From W0P28-013 sp963659365 (GTDB taxonomy: Bacteria; Bacteroidota; Bacteroidia; Bacteroidales; Paludibacteraceae), in contig CAVKTI010000028.1 in assembly GCA_963659365.1 (NCBI GenBank), positions 1-29,441 of the forward strand: a DNA stretch of 29,441 nt, read 5' to 3'. The notes below the pieces were generated by a model, which saw only the letters and a program-made list of their open reading frames with translations, had not been told where the DNA came from and did not search any database. Every line of letters begins with the position of its first letter. Position 1 is the first letter of the stretch. A program made the translations under genes and the position numbers. Of the stretch, positions 7,739 to 15,694 are shown in pieces.

Positions 7739-7770
7739 GTTGTGCGTGTGGCCGAAAAGTTGTATCTTTG
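7739..7770 (+). promoter_or_regulatory. Promoter of serC
   Basis: GTTG (7739-7742), exactly 20 bp, TATCTTTG (7763-7770). It gives a leader of about 235 nt before the ATG at 8011, which also contains the -7-like words TAACTTTG (7821) and TACTTTTG (7839) without good -33 partners. I see no known riboswitch in the leader. Confidence 0.65.
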
Positions 7771-8010
7771 CACAAACGCATTTAGGGGACTTCTATAAAT
7801 TCCTCGTTTTGTAAAAAATATAACTTTGGATTTCTGAATACTTTTGTGCGCTTTTTGTTTTTGGACTGCATCTGTCTGACTTTCACTCAATTACAATGCC
7901 ACCGCATTGCGCTTTCGCTCAAGCCAAACATCTGCTAGCCCAAAATTCAAAAATCACTACAAAGAAATTTATAGAAATCCCCTTACAAAAATTTGACAAA
8001 TCTGACAAAA

Positions 8011-9096
8011 ATGGAGAAACACATTTTCAATGCTGGTCCGTGCAAACTGCCACAGCCAGCCATCGAGGCGGCCATCGCTGCCATACGCGATTTTGATGGA
8101 ACAGGCGTTGGTCTGCTCGAAATTTCGCACCGCACGCCGGGTTGGGAGCGCATTATGGCCGAAACGGAGCAACTCTGGCGCGAACTGCTGCACATTCCCG
8201 ACGAATATGCGGTGCTGTTCCTTGGCGGCGGCGCATCGACGCAGTTTTTCACCGTTCCTGCCAATCTGCTTGGCAAAAAAGCCGCCTATTTGCAGACGGG
8301 CGTTTGGGCAAAAAAAGCCGCCAAAGAGGCAAAACACTATGGCGAAGTGGAGATTGTAGCGTCGTCGGAGGACAAAAATTACACCTACATTCCAAAAAAT
8401 TATGTCATTCCTGCCGATGCCGACTATTTTCACATCACAACGAATAACACCATCTACGGCACGGAGATAAAAACCGACCTCGACAGCCCTGTGCCGCTCG
8501 TGGCCGATATGAGTTCCGACATCATGAGCCGCCCTGTCGATGTAAAAAAATATGCGCTGATTTACGGTGGTGCGCAAAAAAATGTTGGCCCTGCGGGTGT
8601 GGCGTTTGTGATTGTGCGCAAAGACCTGCTCGGCAAGGTGGAACGCTCGCTGCCGACGATGGTCGATTATCGCACGCACATCGGCGCAGAGCCGAAAAAC
8701 AACTCGATGTTCAACACGCCGCCAGTGTTCGCCATCTTTGTGATGCACGAAACGCTGAAATGGATAAAATCGTTGGGGGGCGTGGAGGCAATGCAACGCC
8801 GCAATGCCGAAAAAGCCGCGCTGCTCTACAACGAAATCGACCGCAACCGCCTGTTTGTTGGCACGGCCGTCGAAGAAGACCGCTCGCTGATGAATGTCTG
8901 CTTTGTGATGCAGCCCGAATACAAGGAGCACGAAGCCGAATTTCTCGAGTTTGCCAAACAACGCGGCATGGTCGGCATTAAAGGCCATCGCTCGGTGGGC
9001 GGTTTCCGCGCAAGCCTCTACAACGCCTGCGAATTGAGCGATGTGCAGGCTTTGGTGGCGTGTATGCAGGAGTTCGAAAAACTGGTGCTAAAATAG
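8011..9096 (+). CDS. serC: Phosphoserine aminotransferase
   Basis: The protein has 361 residues, typical for the family. PLP enzyme of aminotransferase class V that interconverts 3-phosphohydroxypyruvate and phosphoserine (serine synthesis) and acts in the pyridoxal phosphate route. The N-terminal signature FNAGPCKLP and the phosphate-binding GGGAS (72-76) are present. The PLP lysine is K190 in YGGAQKNVGPAG, and the C-terminal GHRSVGGFRASLYNA is typical. I start at ATG 8011; an in-frame TTG at 7993 only adds a non-conserved tail. In many Bacteroidales serA follows serC; here it does not, and a bidirectional-type terminator closes the unit. Confidence 0.95.
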   Translation: MEKHIFNAGPCKLPQPAIEAAIAAIRDFDGTGVGLLEISHRTPGWERIMAETEQLWRELLHIPDEYAVLFLGGGASTQFFTVPANLLGKKAAYLQTGVWAKKAAKEAKHYGEVEIVASSEDKNYTYIPKNYVIPADADYFHITTNNTIYGTEIKTDLDSPVPLVADMSSDIMSRPVDVKKYALIYGGAQKNVGPAGVAFVIVRKDLLGKVERSLPTMVDYRTHIGAEPKNNSMFNTPPVFAIFVMHETLKWIKSLGGVEAMQRRNAEKAALLYNEIDRNRLFVGTAVEEDRSLMNVCFVMQPEYKEHEAEFLEFAKQRGMVGIKGHRSVGGFRASLYNACELSDVQALVACMQEFEKLVLK

Positions 9097-9117
9097 GTAC
9101 AGCCGATAAAACAAGAA

Positions 9118-9144
9118 AGCGCAGGGCAAATGCTCTGCGCTTTT
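9118..9144 (+). terminator. Terminator after serC
   Basis: The stem AGCGCAGGGC pairs with GCTCTGCGCT (10 bp, one G-T) around the loop AAAT, followed by TTT(T). It also lies just past the stop of the converging gene at 9164 and may serve both strands. Confidence 0.85.
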
Positions 9145-9163
9145 CGTTTGGCGGAAATCCAAC

Positions 9164-9685
9164 CTATTTTGCCAATTTCAGAAGGGCGGTTGCTCCTTCG
9201 GGCGAAAGTGTGATGACTTCCGACAGCGGCTCGAATTGGTAGGGAATGTAGGTCAGCACTTGGCAGCGTGCAAACTGCTTGTCGGCCGACACCACCAAAT
9301 CGATTTTGATGTTGCTCTCGCTGGGCGAAACCACTTTGGCGAGTGCCTCCCAATCTTGGTTTTCGATGTGGCGGATAGCCTCTTTTCCCGAACCGCTCAA
9401 AATGTAGATGACATGGCCGTGGAGCGCGCTTTTGTTGTGGCACAGTTGCCGACAGTTGTAGCCGAGATGCAGGCAGCCCCAAACCACAAAAACGATTGCG
9501 CCGCAACCCAACGCAAAAAATGTGGCGGTGTTGTTTTCGCATTTCAGCGCACGCATCGCCACAAACATCGCCACGCCGATGATGATGAGCAGCGCACCGA
9601 CGCAGATTGCTTTTACATTGATATTTTTCGATATGTTTTGTTCCTCGCCGCACAGCAATGCCGACGAAATTTTTGATTTTGCCAT
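9164..9685 (-). CDS. Small protein of unknown function with two membrane segments
   Basis: The protein has 173 residues from ATG 9685. Two hydrophobic helices (about 26-47 and 54-76) separated by a short charged turn, then a soluble C-terminal domain of about 95 residues with a helix-strand pattern (GHVIYILSGSG, then VVSADKQFARCQVLTYIPYQ). I do not recognise the family. The reading frame stays open upstream to 9970, but that part is poor in structure and the MAKSKISS start is more credible. The next minus-strand gene upstream (9840-10205) also encodes an unrecognised envelope protein, so they may form a small operon. Confidence 0.6.
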   Translation of the reverse strand: MAKSKISSALLCGEEQNISKNINVKAICVGALLIIIGVAMFVAMRALKCENNTATFFALGCGAIVFVVWGCLHLGYNCRQLCHNKSALHGHVIYILSGSGKEAIRHIENQDWEALAKVVSPSESNIKIDLVVSADKQFARCQVLTYIPYQFEPLSEVITLSPEGATALLKLAK

Positions 9686-9839
9686 GATGATTTTCAGTTT
9701 TTTTGTTAAAAAAAGTGTGTTGATTTTTTTTGTTGGCACTGTTGTAGCCGCAATGCCGACGGCGGAATTTTGTTGATACAAAATTCCACGCCACTTTGCC
9801 CGAAGGCAGCAGCGAAAAAGGTCGGAATTTGGTGGCTGG

Positions 9840-10205
9840 CTAACGCAAAATGCGCCGTAGCGCAAAGATGTAGTGGCGCGCCATATCGGTGTCGGTGGCA
9901 TCGCCGAGGCGTGCAGCAAAGAGTTGCCGCTGTTTTTTGAGATTTTCGACATGCGATTTTTCCACCGCATGAATGTGTGGCATGGGCGTGTTCGACAGGT
10001 GTGTATTTATCTGTGTAACCAGCACATTGGGAGCGTTCACGCTGTGGCAGAGTATGGCGCAGCCGCTTGTGCCGCTCCACGCATTCCATGCGCACGCTGG
10101 CGTGTCGGTTGGCGCGGTTATGTCGGGAAGAGCCTCGCCACGCGCACCAAGTCCGCCGACCAGCAGCAGCCCAATAAACAGTAGTGTGAACAGTTTTTTG
10201 CCCAT
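9840..10205 (-). CDS. Small secreted protein of unknown function
   Basis: The protein has 121 residues from ATG 10205. A signal peptide of about 22 residues (MGKKLFTLLF onward, small residues before the charged GEA) is followed by about 97 residues with four Cys (C38, C49, C53 and an Ala-Cys-Ala context) and a basic, helical C-terminus. I see no known domain. A possible promoter lies just upstream (10223-10253 minus: TTG, 20 bp, GAATTTTG). The protein could be the remnant of something larger, but there is no evident frameshift. Confidence 0.5.
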   Translation of the reverse strand: MGKKLFTLLFIGLLLVGGLGARGEALPDITAPTDTPACAWNAWSGTSGCAILCHSVNAPNVLVTQINTHLSNTPMPHIHAVEKSHVENLKKQRQLFAARLGDATDTDMARHYIFALRRILR

Positions 10206-10222
10206 AGTTCGATTTCGACCGA

Positions 10223-10253
10223 CAAAATTCGCAATAATTTTGCTATTTTGCAA
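10223..10253 (-). promoter_or_regulatory. Possible promoter of the small secreted protein gene
   Basis: Minus strand TTG (10253-10251), 20 bp, GAATTTTG (10230-10223). One mismatch to TAnnTTTG, so weaker than the others in the window. Confidence 0.35.
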
Positions 10254-10329
10254 GTTTTAGAATTTCAAATTTCAGAATTTAAGTGTTTCAGTGTTTCAGG
10301 TTGTGGCATTTGAAACGCCTCTAAAATTT

Positions 10330-10389
10330 AATTAAGTAATTGGAAATTAAGAAATTGGGTAATTAAAAAGTCTATGCTCTATATTCTAT
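10330..10389. repeat. About 60-bp repeat, inverted copy at 20217-20275
   Basis: The segment taattggaaatta...attgggtaattaaaaagtct...ctatattctat recurs in reverse complement at 20217-20275 with only a few changes. It lies just after the stop of the S9 peptidase gene. Confidence 0.75.
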
Positions 10390-10400
10390 GCTCTCAAAAT

Positions 10401-12482
10401 CTAACTCTTCAGCCATCGGTCGAGCCATGCGAAGAAGGTGCGTTGCCACAGAATGCCGTTTTGTGGTTTCAGCACCCAGTGGTTTTCGTCGGGGAAAATG
10501 AGCAGTTCGGCTGGCACGCCACGCAGTTTGGCGGCATTGAATGCACTCATGCCTTGCGAGGCGAGTATGCGGTAGTCTTTTTCGCCGTGAATGCAGAGAA
10601 TTGGCGTGTCCCAGTTATCGACAAAAAGGTGTGGCGATGTGGCAAAAGTGCGTTGCGCGGTGGCGTTGTTTTTGTCCCAATAAGCACCGCCCATGTCCCA
10701 GTTGGCGAACCACATCTCTTCGGTTTCGAGGTATTGCTGTTGCAGATTGAAAATGCCGTCGTGCGCGATGAACGCCTTGAAACGCTTGTTGTGATGGCCC
10801 GCCAGCCAATAGACCGAAAATCCGCCGAAACTTGCGCCCACGCAGCCCAAATGGTCGGTATCGACAAACGGCTCTTTGCAAAATGTGTCGATGGCGGTGA
10901 GGTAGTCTTTCATGCACTGTCCGCCGTAGTCGCCGCTGATCTGTTCGAGCCACTCTTGGCCAAAGCCGTAGAGTCCGCGCCGGTTGGGCGCAACAATGAT
11001 GTAGTCGTTGGCGGCCATTATTTGGAAGTTCCAGCGGTAACTCCAAAACTGGCTCACAGGCGATTGTGGGCCGCCTTCGCAGTAGAGCAGCGTGGGATAT
11101 TTTTTCGAGGCATCGAAGTGCGGCGGATAGATTATCCAGACAAGCATCTGTTTGTTGTCGGAAGTGGTCATCCAGCGCGGTTCCACGCGTCCCAACGCCA
11201 TCTGGTCGAGCAGGGACTTGTTTTCAAAGGTGATTTGTCGCTGTTCGCCAGTGGTCGGGTCGATGGTGTAGATGTCATTAGGCGCACTCATGCTGTGGCG
11301 CAATCCCACAAGTCCGTCGGGCGTGAGTGTTATCGATTCGTAGTCGTGTATGCCGTCGGTTATTTGCGCAAATTGGTGCGTGGCGATGCTGGTTTTGTAG
11401 ATTTGCGTGGTGCCGTGTTGGCAACTGGTCAGGTAGATGTCTTCGCTGTTGTAGTCCCACACGAGTGTGGCGCAACTCTGGTCCCAATCGGCCGACAGGT
11501 CGGTGCGTTCGCCCGTTTCGAGATTCATCACAAACAGACGATTTTTGTCCGATTCGTAGCCGTCGTGCGCCATACTTTCCCACGCCAGCCACTGCCCATC
11601 GGGCGAAAATTGCGGGTTGATGTCGTAGCCCATCATGCCTTCGGTGAGATTGCGTGTTTCGCCGCTGGCGAGGTTGTACAGATAGATGTCCGAATTGGTC
11701 GAAATGGCATATCCCAAGCCCGATTTTTTGCGACAAGTGTAGGCTATCGCCGTTTCGTCGGGCGTCCACGCCAACTGTTCCACGCCGCCAAATGGTTTCA
11801 TCGGGCATTCGTAGGGCGTGCCGTCGAGCAAATCGACGATGTTGCTCACACGCAGCGATTTGCCGTCGTTGGTCAGGTCGCCAACAAATGGGTGCGGCGC
11901 AGTTTCGACCCATTCGTCCCAATGTTTGTACATCAAATCATCGACAATGCGGCCAGTTGCCAGCGGCAAATCGGGATATTTGTCGGCCGTTGTCGGCACA
12001 GTTTTCACTTGCGCTATCAGAATAATTTTTGTGCGCGATGGCGAGAGCAGGTAGCCCTCTATCTCTTTGTCGAACCCCTCGAGGCAGAGTTCTTTTTCGT
12101 TCGACATTCCAGCGGTCAGATAGAGTTTTCCGCCTTTCAGGTAGGTCAGTTGCGCATTGCCCCACCAAGCGGGGTCGCTGCCCACAAATTCGTCGTAAGT
12201 TTCGAGCGTGCCGTCTTTCGGCGCAGCCAGTCGCACCCAAGTGGTCGAGCGGTTTTCCGCCACGCTGTAGTACGACACCGTGTAGGCGGTGTTGCCCACT
12301 TCGATATCGGGAACTACGCTGCCAATGCGCCCCATCGCCCAGAGTGCTTCTGGGGTCATGCGGTCGCCTTCGAGCGTCAAGTCGTTGCGCCCGATCGGGG
12401 TTGCGTCGTCATTTTTGTCGCTTGTGTTGCACGCCGTCGTGCCAACCAATAGTGCCATCATTGCCAAAAATTTCAATTTCAT
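10401..12482 (-). CDS. S9-family serine peptidase lipoprotein (prolyl oligopeptidase / acylaminoacyl-peptidase-like)
   Basis: The protein has 693 residues. A lipoprotein-type signal ends with TTAC (Cys18). Residues about 35-400 form a beta-propeller with PD40-type blades (for example PQFSPDGQWLAWES). Residues about 430-693 form the alpha/beta hydrolase domain. Catalytic triad: S551 in GASFGG, D636 in HGEKDYRI, H668 in DENHW; the oxyanion region is CEGGPQSPVS. Family members remove dipeptides or acylated residues from oligopeptides, and this one is probably tethered in the envelope. The start at 12482 gives the signal peptide and lies 22 bp from a -7 element. Peptide scavenging in a gut-type habitat fits, but the exact specificity is unknown. 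Confidence 0.9.
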   Translation of the reverse strand: MKLKFLAMMALLVGTTACNTSDKNDDATPIGRNDLTLEGDRMTPEALWAMGRIGSVVPDIEVGNTAYTVSYYSVAENRSTTWVRLAAPKDGTLETYDEFVGSDPAWWGNAQLTYLKGGKLYLTAGMSNEKELCLEGFDKEIEGYLLSPSRTKIILIAQVKTVPTTADKYPDLPLATGRIVDDLMYKHWDEWVETAPHPFVGDLTNDGKSLRVSNIVDLLDGTPYECPMKPFGGVEQLAWTPDETAIAYTCRKKSGLGYAISTNSDIYLYNLASGETRNLTEGMMGYDINPQFSPDGQWLAWESMAHDGYESDKNRLFVMNLETGERTDLSADWDQSCATLVWDYNSEDIYLTSCQHGTTQIYKTSIATHQFAQITDGIHDYESITLTPDGLVGLRHSMSAPNDIYTIDPTTGEQRQITFENKSLLDQMALGRVEPRWMTTSDNKQMLVWIIYPPHFDASKKYPTLLYCEGGPQSPVSQFWSYRWNFQIMAANDYIIVAPNRRGLYGFGQEWLEQISGDYGGQCMKDYLTAIDTFCKEPFVDTDHLGCVGASFGGFSVYWLAGHHNKRFKAFIAHDGIFNLQQQYLETEEMWFANWDMGGAYWDKNNATAQRTFATSPHLFVDNWDTPILCIHGEKDYRILASQGMSAFNAAKLRGVPAELLIFPDENHWVLKPQNGILWQRTFFAWLDRWLKS

Positions 12483-12504
12483 AGTTCGATATTTTGTCCG
12501 TGTG

Positions 12505-12536
12505 CAAAGGTACGAAAAAAGTGTGAAAGTGTGAAA
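12505..12536 (-). promoter_or_regulatory. Promoter of the S9 peptidase gene
   Basis: Minus strand TACCTTTG (12512-12505) matches TAnnTTTG. The -33 region (TTTC, 12536-12533) is imperfect. The leader would be about 15-20 nt. Confidence 0.55.
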
Positions 12537-12830
12537 AGTATGAAAGTGTGAAAGTAGGGACGCACCGAGTGCGTCCGTTTCTCGCGCTTCGCGCTGTTTC
12601 TGTGTTTCTATGTTTTTTTTTGTTGATTTGCGGATTTGGGGATTTGGAAAAATCCGTAAAACAGTAGAGCCGTCACACTGTGACGGCTCTACAATCTATA
12701 AGACCCCCTCAATCCCCCAAGGGGGGAAGTTTGCTGCGCGGAAGCGCAGCAATTTCAAATTTCAGAATTTCAAATTGTTAGTAGCAAGATATGAGTAGCA
12801 AGTCGCAAGAATTTCCAATCTGCAAATCCA
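12517..12830. repeat. Repeat-mosaic intergenic region
   Basis: No gene. Contains gtgtgaaa units (12520-12555), a gggacgcaccgagtgcgtccg hairpin, ctgtttctgtgtttctatg words, a perfect 29-nt palindrome (12664-12692), a C-run/G-run inverted repeat (about 12704-12726), ttcaaatttcagaattt units and agtagcaagatatgagtagcaag words. The same words recur around 15740-15860, 17930-18130 and 20170-20510. Confidence 0.75.
12664..12692. repeat. Perfect 29-nt palindrome
   Basis: Arms of 14 bp (GTAGAGCCGTCACA and its complement) flank a single central base. No T-run follows on either strand, so it resembles a REP-type element or protein-binding site rather than an intrinsic terminator. Confidence 0.6.
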
Positions 12831-12831
12831 C

Positions 12832-12861
12832 AAAAAAAATGGAACGCGGCCAACGGCCGCG
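12832..12861 (-). terminator. Terminator of the two-module T9SS protein gene
   Basis: On the minus strand a 7-bp GC stem (CGCGGCC with GGCCGCG, loop GTT) is followed after five bases by eight T (12839-12832). It starts 34 bp past the stop codon at 12895. Confidence 0.65.
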
Positions 12862-12894
12862 CCCCATTGTCAATTATCAATTGTCAATTATCAA

Positions 12895-15345
12895 TTATTT
12901 CACAACCACTTTCTGCGCCTTGTCGCCGACTTTAACGATATAAACGCCATTCAGCGAGCCATTCAGGCGTGTAACATTGCGGCCGAGCAGGTCGAAAATC
13001 TGGAACTCTTGCGCACAAATTACACGGCCGTTTTCGGTGCGGAGGTCGAGTGCTTGGGTGGTGGCGAGAGCAGTGGCAGTTTTGACTTTGAAAGTCGCAC
13101 TTACGGTAACATTGCTTGCGGGCATAGTAAATTTGTTGCCTTCAACCGCGATAGGATTACCGGTAGCGTCCTTTACGGTCAGCACATCGAGTTCGTAACC
13201 CGTGTCGGGGGTAATGGTCAGCGTAACCTCATCATCCATTTGTGCAGTTGCAGAGGCGGTTACCTTGCCATTTGCAATACCGTCGGCAATGGTAATCGTG
13301 TAATTTACTTTCTTGAAAGTCGCACTTACGGTAACATTGCTTGCCGGCATAGTAAATGTGTTGTTCGTAACTGCAATATCTTCGTTGGCAGCGTCTTTTA
13401 CGGTGATTGCCTCTAATTCGTAGCCCGTGTCGGGGGTAATGGTCAGCGTAATGGTTTCGCCGGCTACACTTTCCGTCTTGTCGGCTGCTATAGTACCGTG
13501 TTCTGGTTGGGTGAGCGAAATGGCGTATTTAATATCTTGAACGAGACGGACTGCCTGCCCGTTGTAGCGATAGTAGTTGTAGCCCGCGTCCGCTCCATCC
13601 GCGTAGAAGTTCAGGTAGTACGCTCGGTTCGAGTCGTACGCCGTAGCAGACCAATAGTAGGTGCGGTTCTGCACATTGTACATACTCGACCCGTCGCGGC
13701 ACCCCGAAGCAGGCAAGAAGACTGCGCCTGCGGCTTCGAGTTTTTGCCACTGATCGAGGGTAAAGGTTTGGTAAGTAGCGTAGGCTTCTATGCTCCAACC
13801 ACTTGCAAAGCCACTCTTGAAGGTTACACCTTCGGGGCAAGTCCAATCATCGGGCAATAGGATAAGACCATTCGCATACTCTGTATCGCTTAATGTGATA
13901 CGGGCGACACCTTTCCTCTCGCTTGCATTGGGGCGGGTGTTGAGCAGGTATGCCCACTCATCTTTCGTTAGTGTACGGTAGGTGTTGGGTGCATAGGTAC
14001 CGATGGTGTTTGTACCCCAATCTACAAAGTCGCCCAAATAGTCATTGTAGTCTGTTGAGGTGCTAATACCCCACTTGGTCGTTTCATTGTTTGTACTCCA
14101 ACCAAAGAGGTCTATCTTGTCGGCGAGGGCAGAACCGTTCACATTGGCTTCGCCGAGCATTTCCGTTTGGTAGTCGGCGAATGACCATGTGTAGTTGCCG
14201 CTTGTTACGCCTGCACATTGCAGGTTGCCCTGCGAGAAGAGGACTTGTTTGCCTTCGGAGGAAACCGTAAAGGCTACGGGAGTAAAGGCAGAGGATACTT
14301 TCTCGAACTCGGCGGTGATAGTTACTTCGCCTGCGGGCATGGTGAAGGTGTAGTCGCTTGTTACAGTAGCCTTTTCGCCTTCGCCGTATGTTACGGTGAT
14401 TTCTTTGAGTTGGTAGTATACAGCAGGCGTGATTGTCAGCGTAATGGTTTCACCTGCTACACTTTCTGTCTTGTCGGCGGCGATATTGCCGTGTTCGGGT
14501 TGGGTGAGCGAAATAGCGTATTTAACATCTTGAACGAGACGGACTGCCTGCCCGTAGTAGCGATTGTTGTTGCCCGCGAACGCCTCACCCGAGCCGAAGT
14601 ACAGGCAGTACGCGCCGTCCGAGCCGTACGCCGTAGCAGACCAATAGCGACCGTAGTCCTGCACACGGTTCATACCCGACCCGTAGCGGTATCCCGAAGC
14701 AGGCAAGAAGACTGCGCCTGCGGCTTCGAGTTTTTGCCACTGGTCGAGGGTGAAAGTTTGGTAGGTAGCGTAGTAATCTACACCATAACTATCGGCAAAG
14801 CCGCTCTTGAAGGCTACATCTGCAAGGTCAGTCCAACTGTCGGGGAGCAGGATAAGACCATTTGCATATTGCGTGCCGTCATCATTTAACTTGATACGGG
14901 CTACACCTCTTAGATTGCTTGCATTGGTACGAGTGTTGAGTAGGTATTTCCACTCGTCGTTAGTCAATGTGCGGTAGGTGTTGGGCGCATAGGTGCCGAT
15001 GGTGTTTGTTCCCCAATCCACAAAGTCGCCTGTATAGTCGGCATAGTCTTTCGAGGTGCTGATACCCCACTTGGCTGTTTCCGTATTGCCGCTCCAACCG
15101 AAGAGGTCAATCTTGTTTGCGAGGTCGCCGGCACTGACATTGGCTTCGCCGAGCATGTCGTATTGGTTCTCGGCGAATGACCATGTGTAGTTGCCGCTTG
15201 TTACGCCCGTACATTGTAGGTTGCCTTGCGAGAAATAGACTTGCTTGCCTTCGGAAGAAACCGTAAAGGCAGCGGGCGTGAATGCCGCCCAAAGGGCGGT
15301 GGTGGCGAGGAAGAGTGCCATCAGGAAAGAAGTGATTCTTTTCAT
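12895..15345 (-). CDS. T9SS-secreted protein with two tandem FISUMP/C-type-lectin-like modules
   Basis: The protein has 816 residues. Signal peptide 1-20. Module 1 about 24-274, InlB-type bacterial repeat 276-349, module 2 about 354-605, two more InlB-type repeats 606-678 and 680-752, and a T9SS type A sorting domain about 765-816 (FQIFDLLGRNV, GVYIVKVG, ends KVVVK). The modules share ANGLILLPD, QWQKLEAAGAVFLPASG, YYWSATAY or RYWSATAY, and GQAVRLVQD; this is the C-type-lectin-like fold of the Fibrobacter major paralogous (FISUMP/DUF1566-like) group. The DNA of the two modules is nearly identical on either side of a hypervariable segment (219-264 and 549-595). It is probably a surface or released binding protein; the ligand is unknown. 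The gene is preceded by a structured RNA and followed by a terminator. Confidence 0.85.
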   Translation of the reverse strand: MKRITSFLMALFLATTALWAAFTPAAFTVSSEGKQVYFSQGNLQCTGVTSGNYTWSFAENQYDMLGEANVSAGDLANKIDLFGWSGNTETAKWGISTSKDYADYTGDFVDWGTNTIGTYAPNTYRTLTNDEWKYLLNTRTNASNLRGVARIKLNDDGTQYANGLILLPDSWTDLADVAFKSGFADSYGVDYYATYQTFTLDQWQKLEAAGAVFLPASGYRYGSGMNRVQDYGRYWSATAYGSDGAYCLYFGSGEAFAGNNNRYYGQAVRLVQDVKYAISLTQPEHGNIAADKTESVAGETITLTITPAVYYQLKEITVTYGEGEKATVTSDYTFTMPAGEVTITAEFEKVSSAFTPVAFTVSSEGKQVLFSQGNLQCAGVTSGNYTWSFADYQTEMLGEANVNGSALADKIDLFGWSTNNETTKWGISTSTDYNDYLGDFVDWGTNTIGTYAPNTYRTLTKDEWAYLLNTRPNASERKGVARITLSDTEYANGLILLPDDWTCPEGVTFKSGFASGWSIEAYATYQTFTLDQWQKLEAAGAVFLPASGCRDGSSMYNVQNRTYYWSATAYDSNRAYYLNFYADGADAGYNYYRYNGQAVRLVQDIKYAISLTQPEHGTIAADKTESVAGETITLTITPDTGYELEAITVKDAANEDIAVTNNTFTMPASNVTVSATFKKVNYTITIADGIANGKVTASATAQMDDEVTLTITPDTGYELDVLTVKDATGNPIAVEGNKFTMPASNVTVSATFKVKTATALATTQALDLRTENGRVICAQEFQIFDLLGRNVTRLNGSLNGVYIVKVGDKAQKVVVK
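13561..13701 (-). other. Hypervariable segment of module 2 (residues 549-595), DGR-type pattern
   Basis: Compared with module 1, most differing codons have the form NNY with the third base kept. Invariant blocks flank it: upstream about 45 nt (residues 532-548) and downstream 27 nt coding GQAVRLVQD. The segment is rich in AAC, TAC and GAC codons. Confidence 0.6.
14554..14691 (-). other. Hypervariable segment of module 1 (residues 219-264), DGR-type pattern
   Basis: Counterpart of 13561-13701, one codon shorter. I count 23 differing codons; 19 end in C or T in both copies and 18 of those keep the same third base, so change is confined to first and second positions. The central block TAT TGG TCT GCT ACG GCG TAC is identical in both. 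Confidence 0.6.
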
Positions 15346-15420
15346 AATTGTTTGTTTTTGAGTGAATAATTAGGATTATTTGTTGCTGTAATCGTCATTT
15401 TGTTCTTTGGTAGGCACAAT

Positions 15421-15454
15421 AAAAAAGCGTGGAGTTCGACAATTGTCGTTCCAC
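15421..15454 (-). terminator. Intrinsic terminator inside the leader of the two-module gene
   Basis: On the minus strand GTGGA (15454-15450) pairs with TCCAC (15433-15429), with an inner perfect palindrome CGACAATTGTCG (15448-15437), then GC and six T (15426-15421). It lies 75 bp before the ATG at 15345, and I find no second promoter after it. Confidence 0.7.
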
Positions 15455-15690
15455 ACATTGAGGCTGTCGCATTGCCCAGAAAATTAGAACTGACAACGCG
15501 AAACCCACGCGAACATAAGACAATGCGCCAACCAATATAGACGGCAAATATGCTTACATTCCGAGAGCATCTATCGTTGCTAAGTCCTGAATTCTCTTGA
15601 AAGTTGCGACATTTCAATGTGTCAGAACAGAGCGTCAATAAACGCCTTTATTATGTCTGCCAATCAGCACACAAATTTGTGCAAACCAGC
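15421..15690 (-). ncRNA. Candidate structured RNA (about 270 nt), own promoter and terminator
   Basis: It starts about 6 nt after a strong promoter (15695-15726) and ends at an intrinsic terminator. Visible helices in transcript order: CACAAATTTGTG self-pair near the 5' end, GCGT/ACGC hairpin (about 15645-15630), ACAT-TGAA-ATGT hairpin, ATGCT/AGCAT with an 11-nt loop, a 7-bp long-range helix CGCATTG/CAATGCG (15527-15521 with 15474-15468) enclosing a CGCG/CGCG hairpin, and the terminator. No credible ORF uses it. It does not look like tmRNA, RNase P RNA or SRP RNA. It may be an independent sRNA or an attenuating leader of the gene at 15345. I have the impression that similar leaders precede other Bacteroidales repeat-protein genes but cannot verify this. 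Confidence 0.55.
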
Positions 15691-15694
15691 ACCA

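Noticed and set aside
10374..12452. Long open frame (692 codons) on the plus strand
   Set aside because: It is the antisense shadow of the S9 peptidase gene, whose signal peptide, propeller and catalytic triad are complete; the shadow has no recognisable domain.
13009..13416. Reverse-transcriptase or template repeat within the window near the variable gene
   Set aside because: I searched both strands for an RT frame and for a third copy of the segment flanked by the conserved blocks and found none.
15342..15638. 98-codon frame in the leader of the two-module gene
   Set aside because: Overlaps the structured RNA and its terminator, with no plausible start signal; better explained as non-coding.
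15421..15690. tmRNA, RNase P RNA or SRP RNA in the leader
   Set aside because: None of the conserved cores of these RNAs is visible (no tag frame and tRNA-like ends, no RNase P core boxes, no SRP Alu/GNAR loop).
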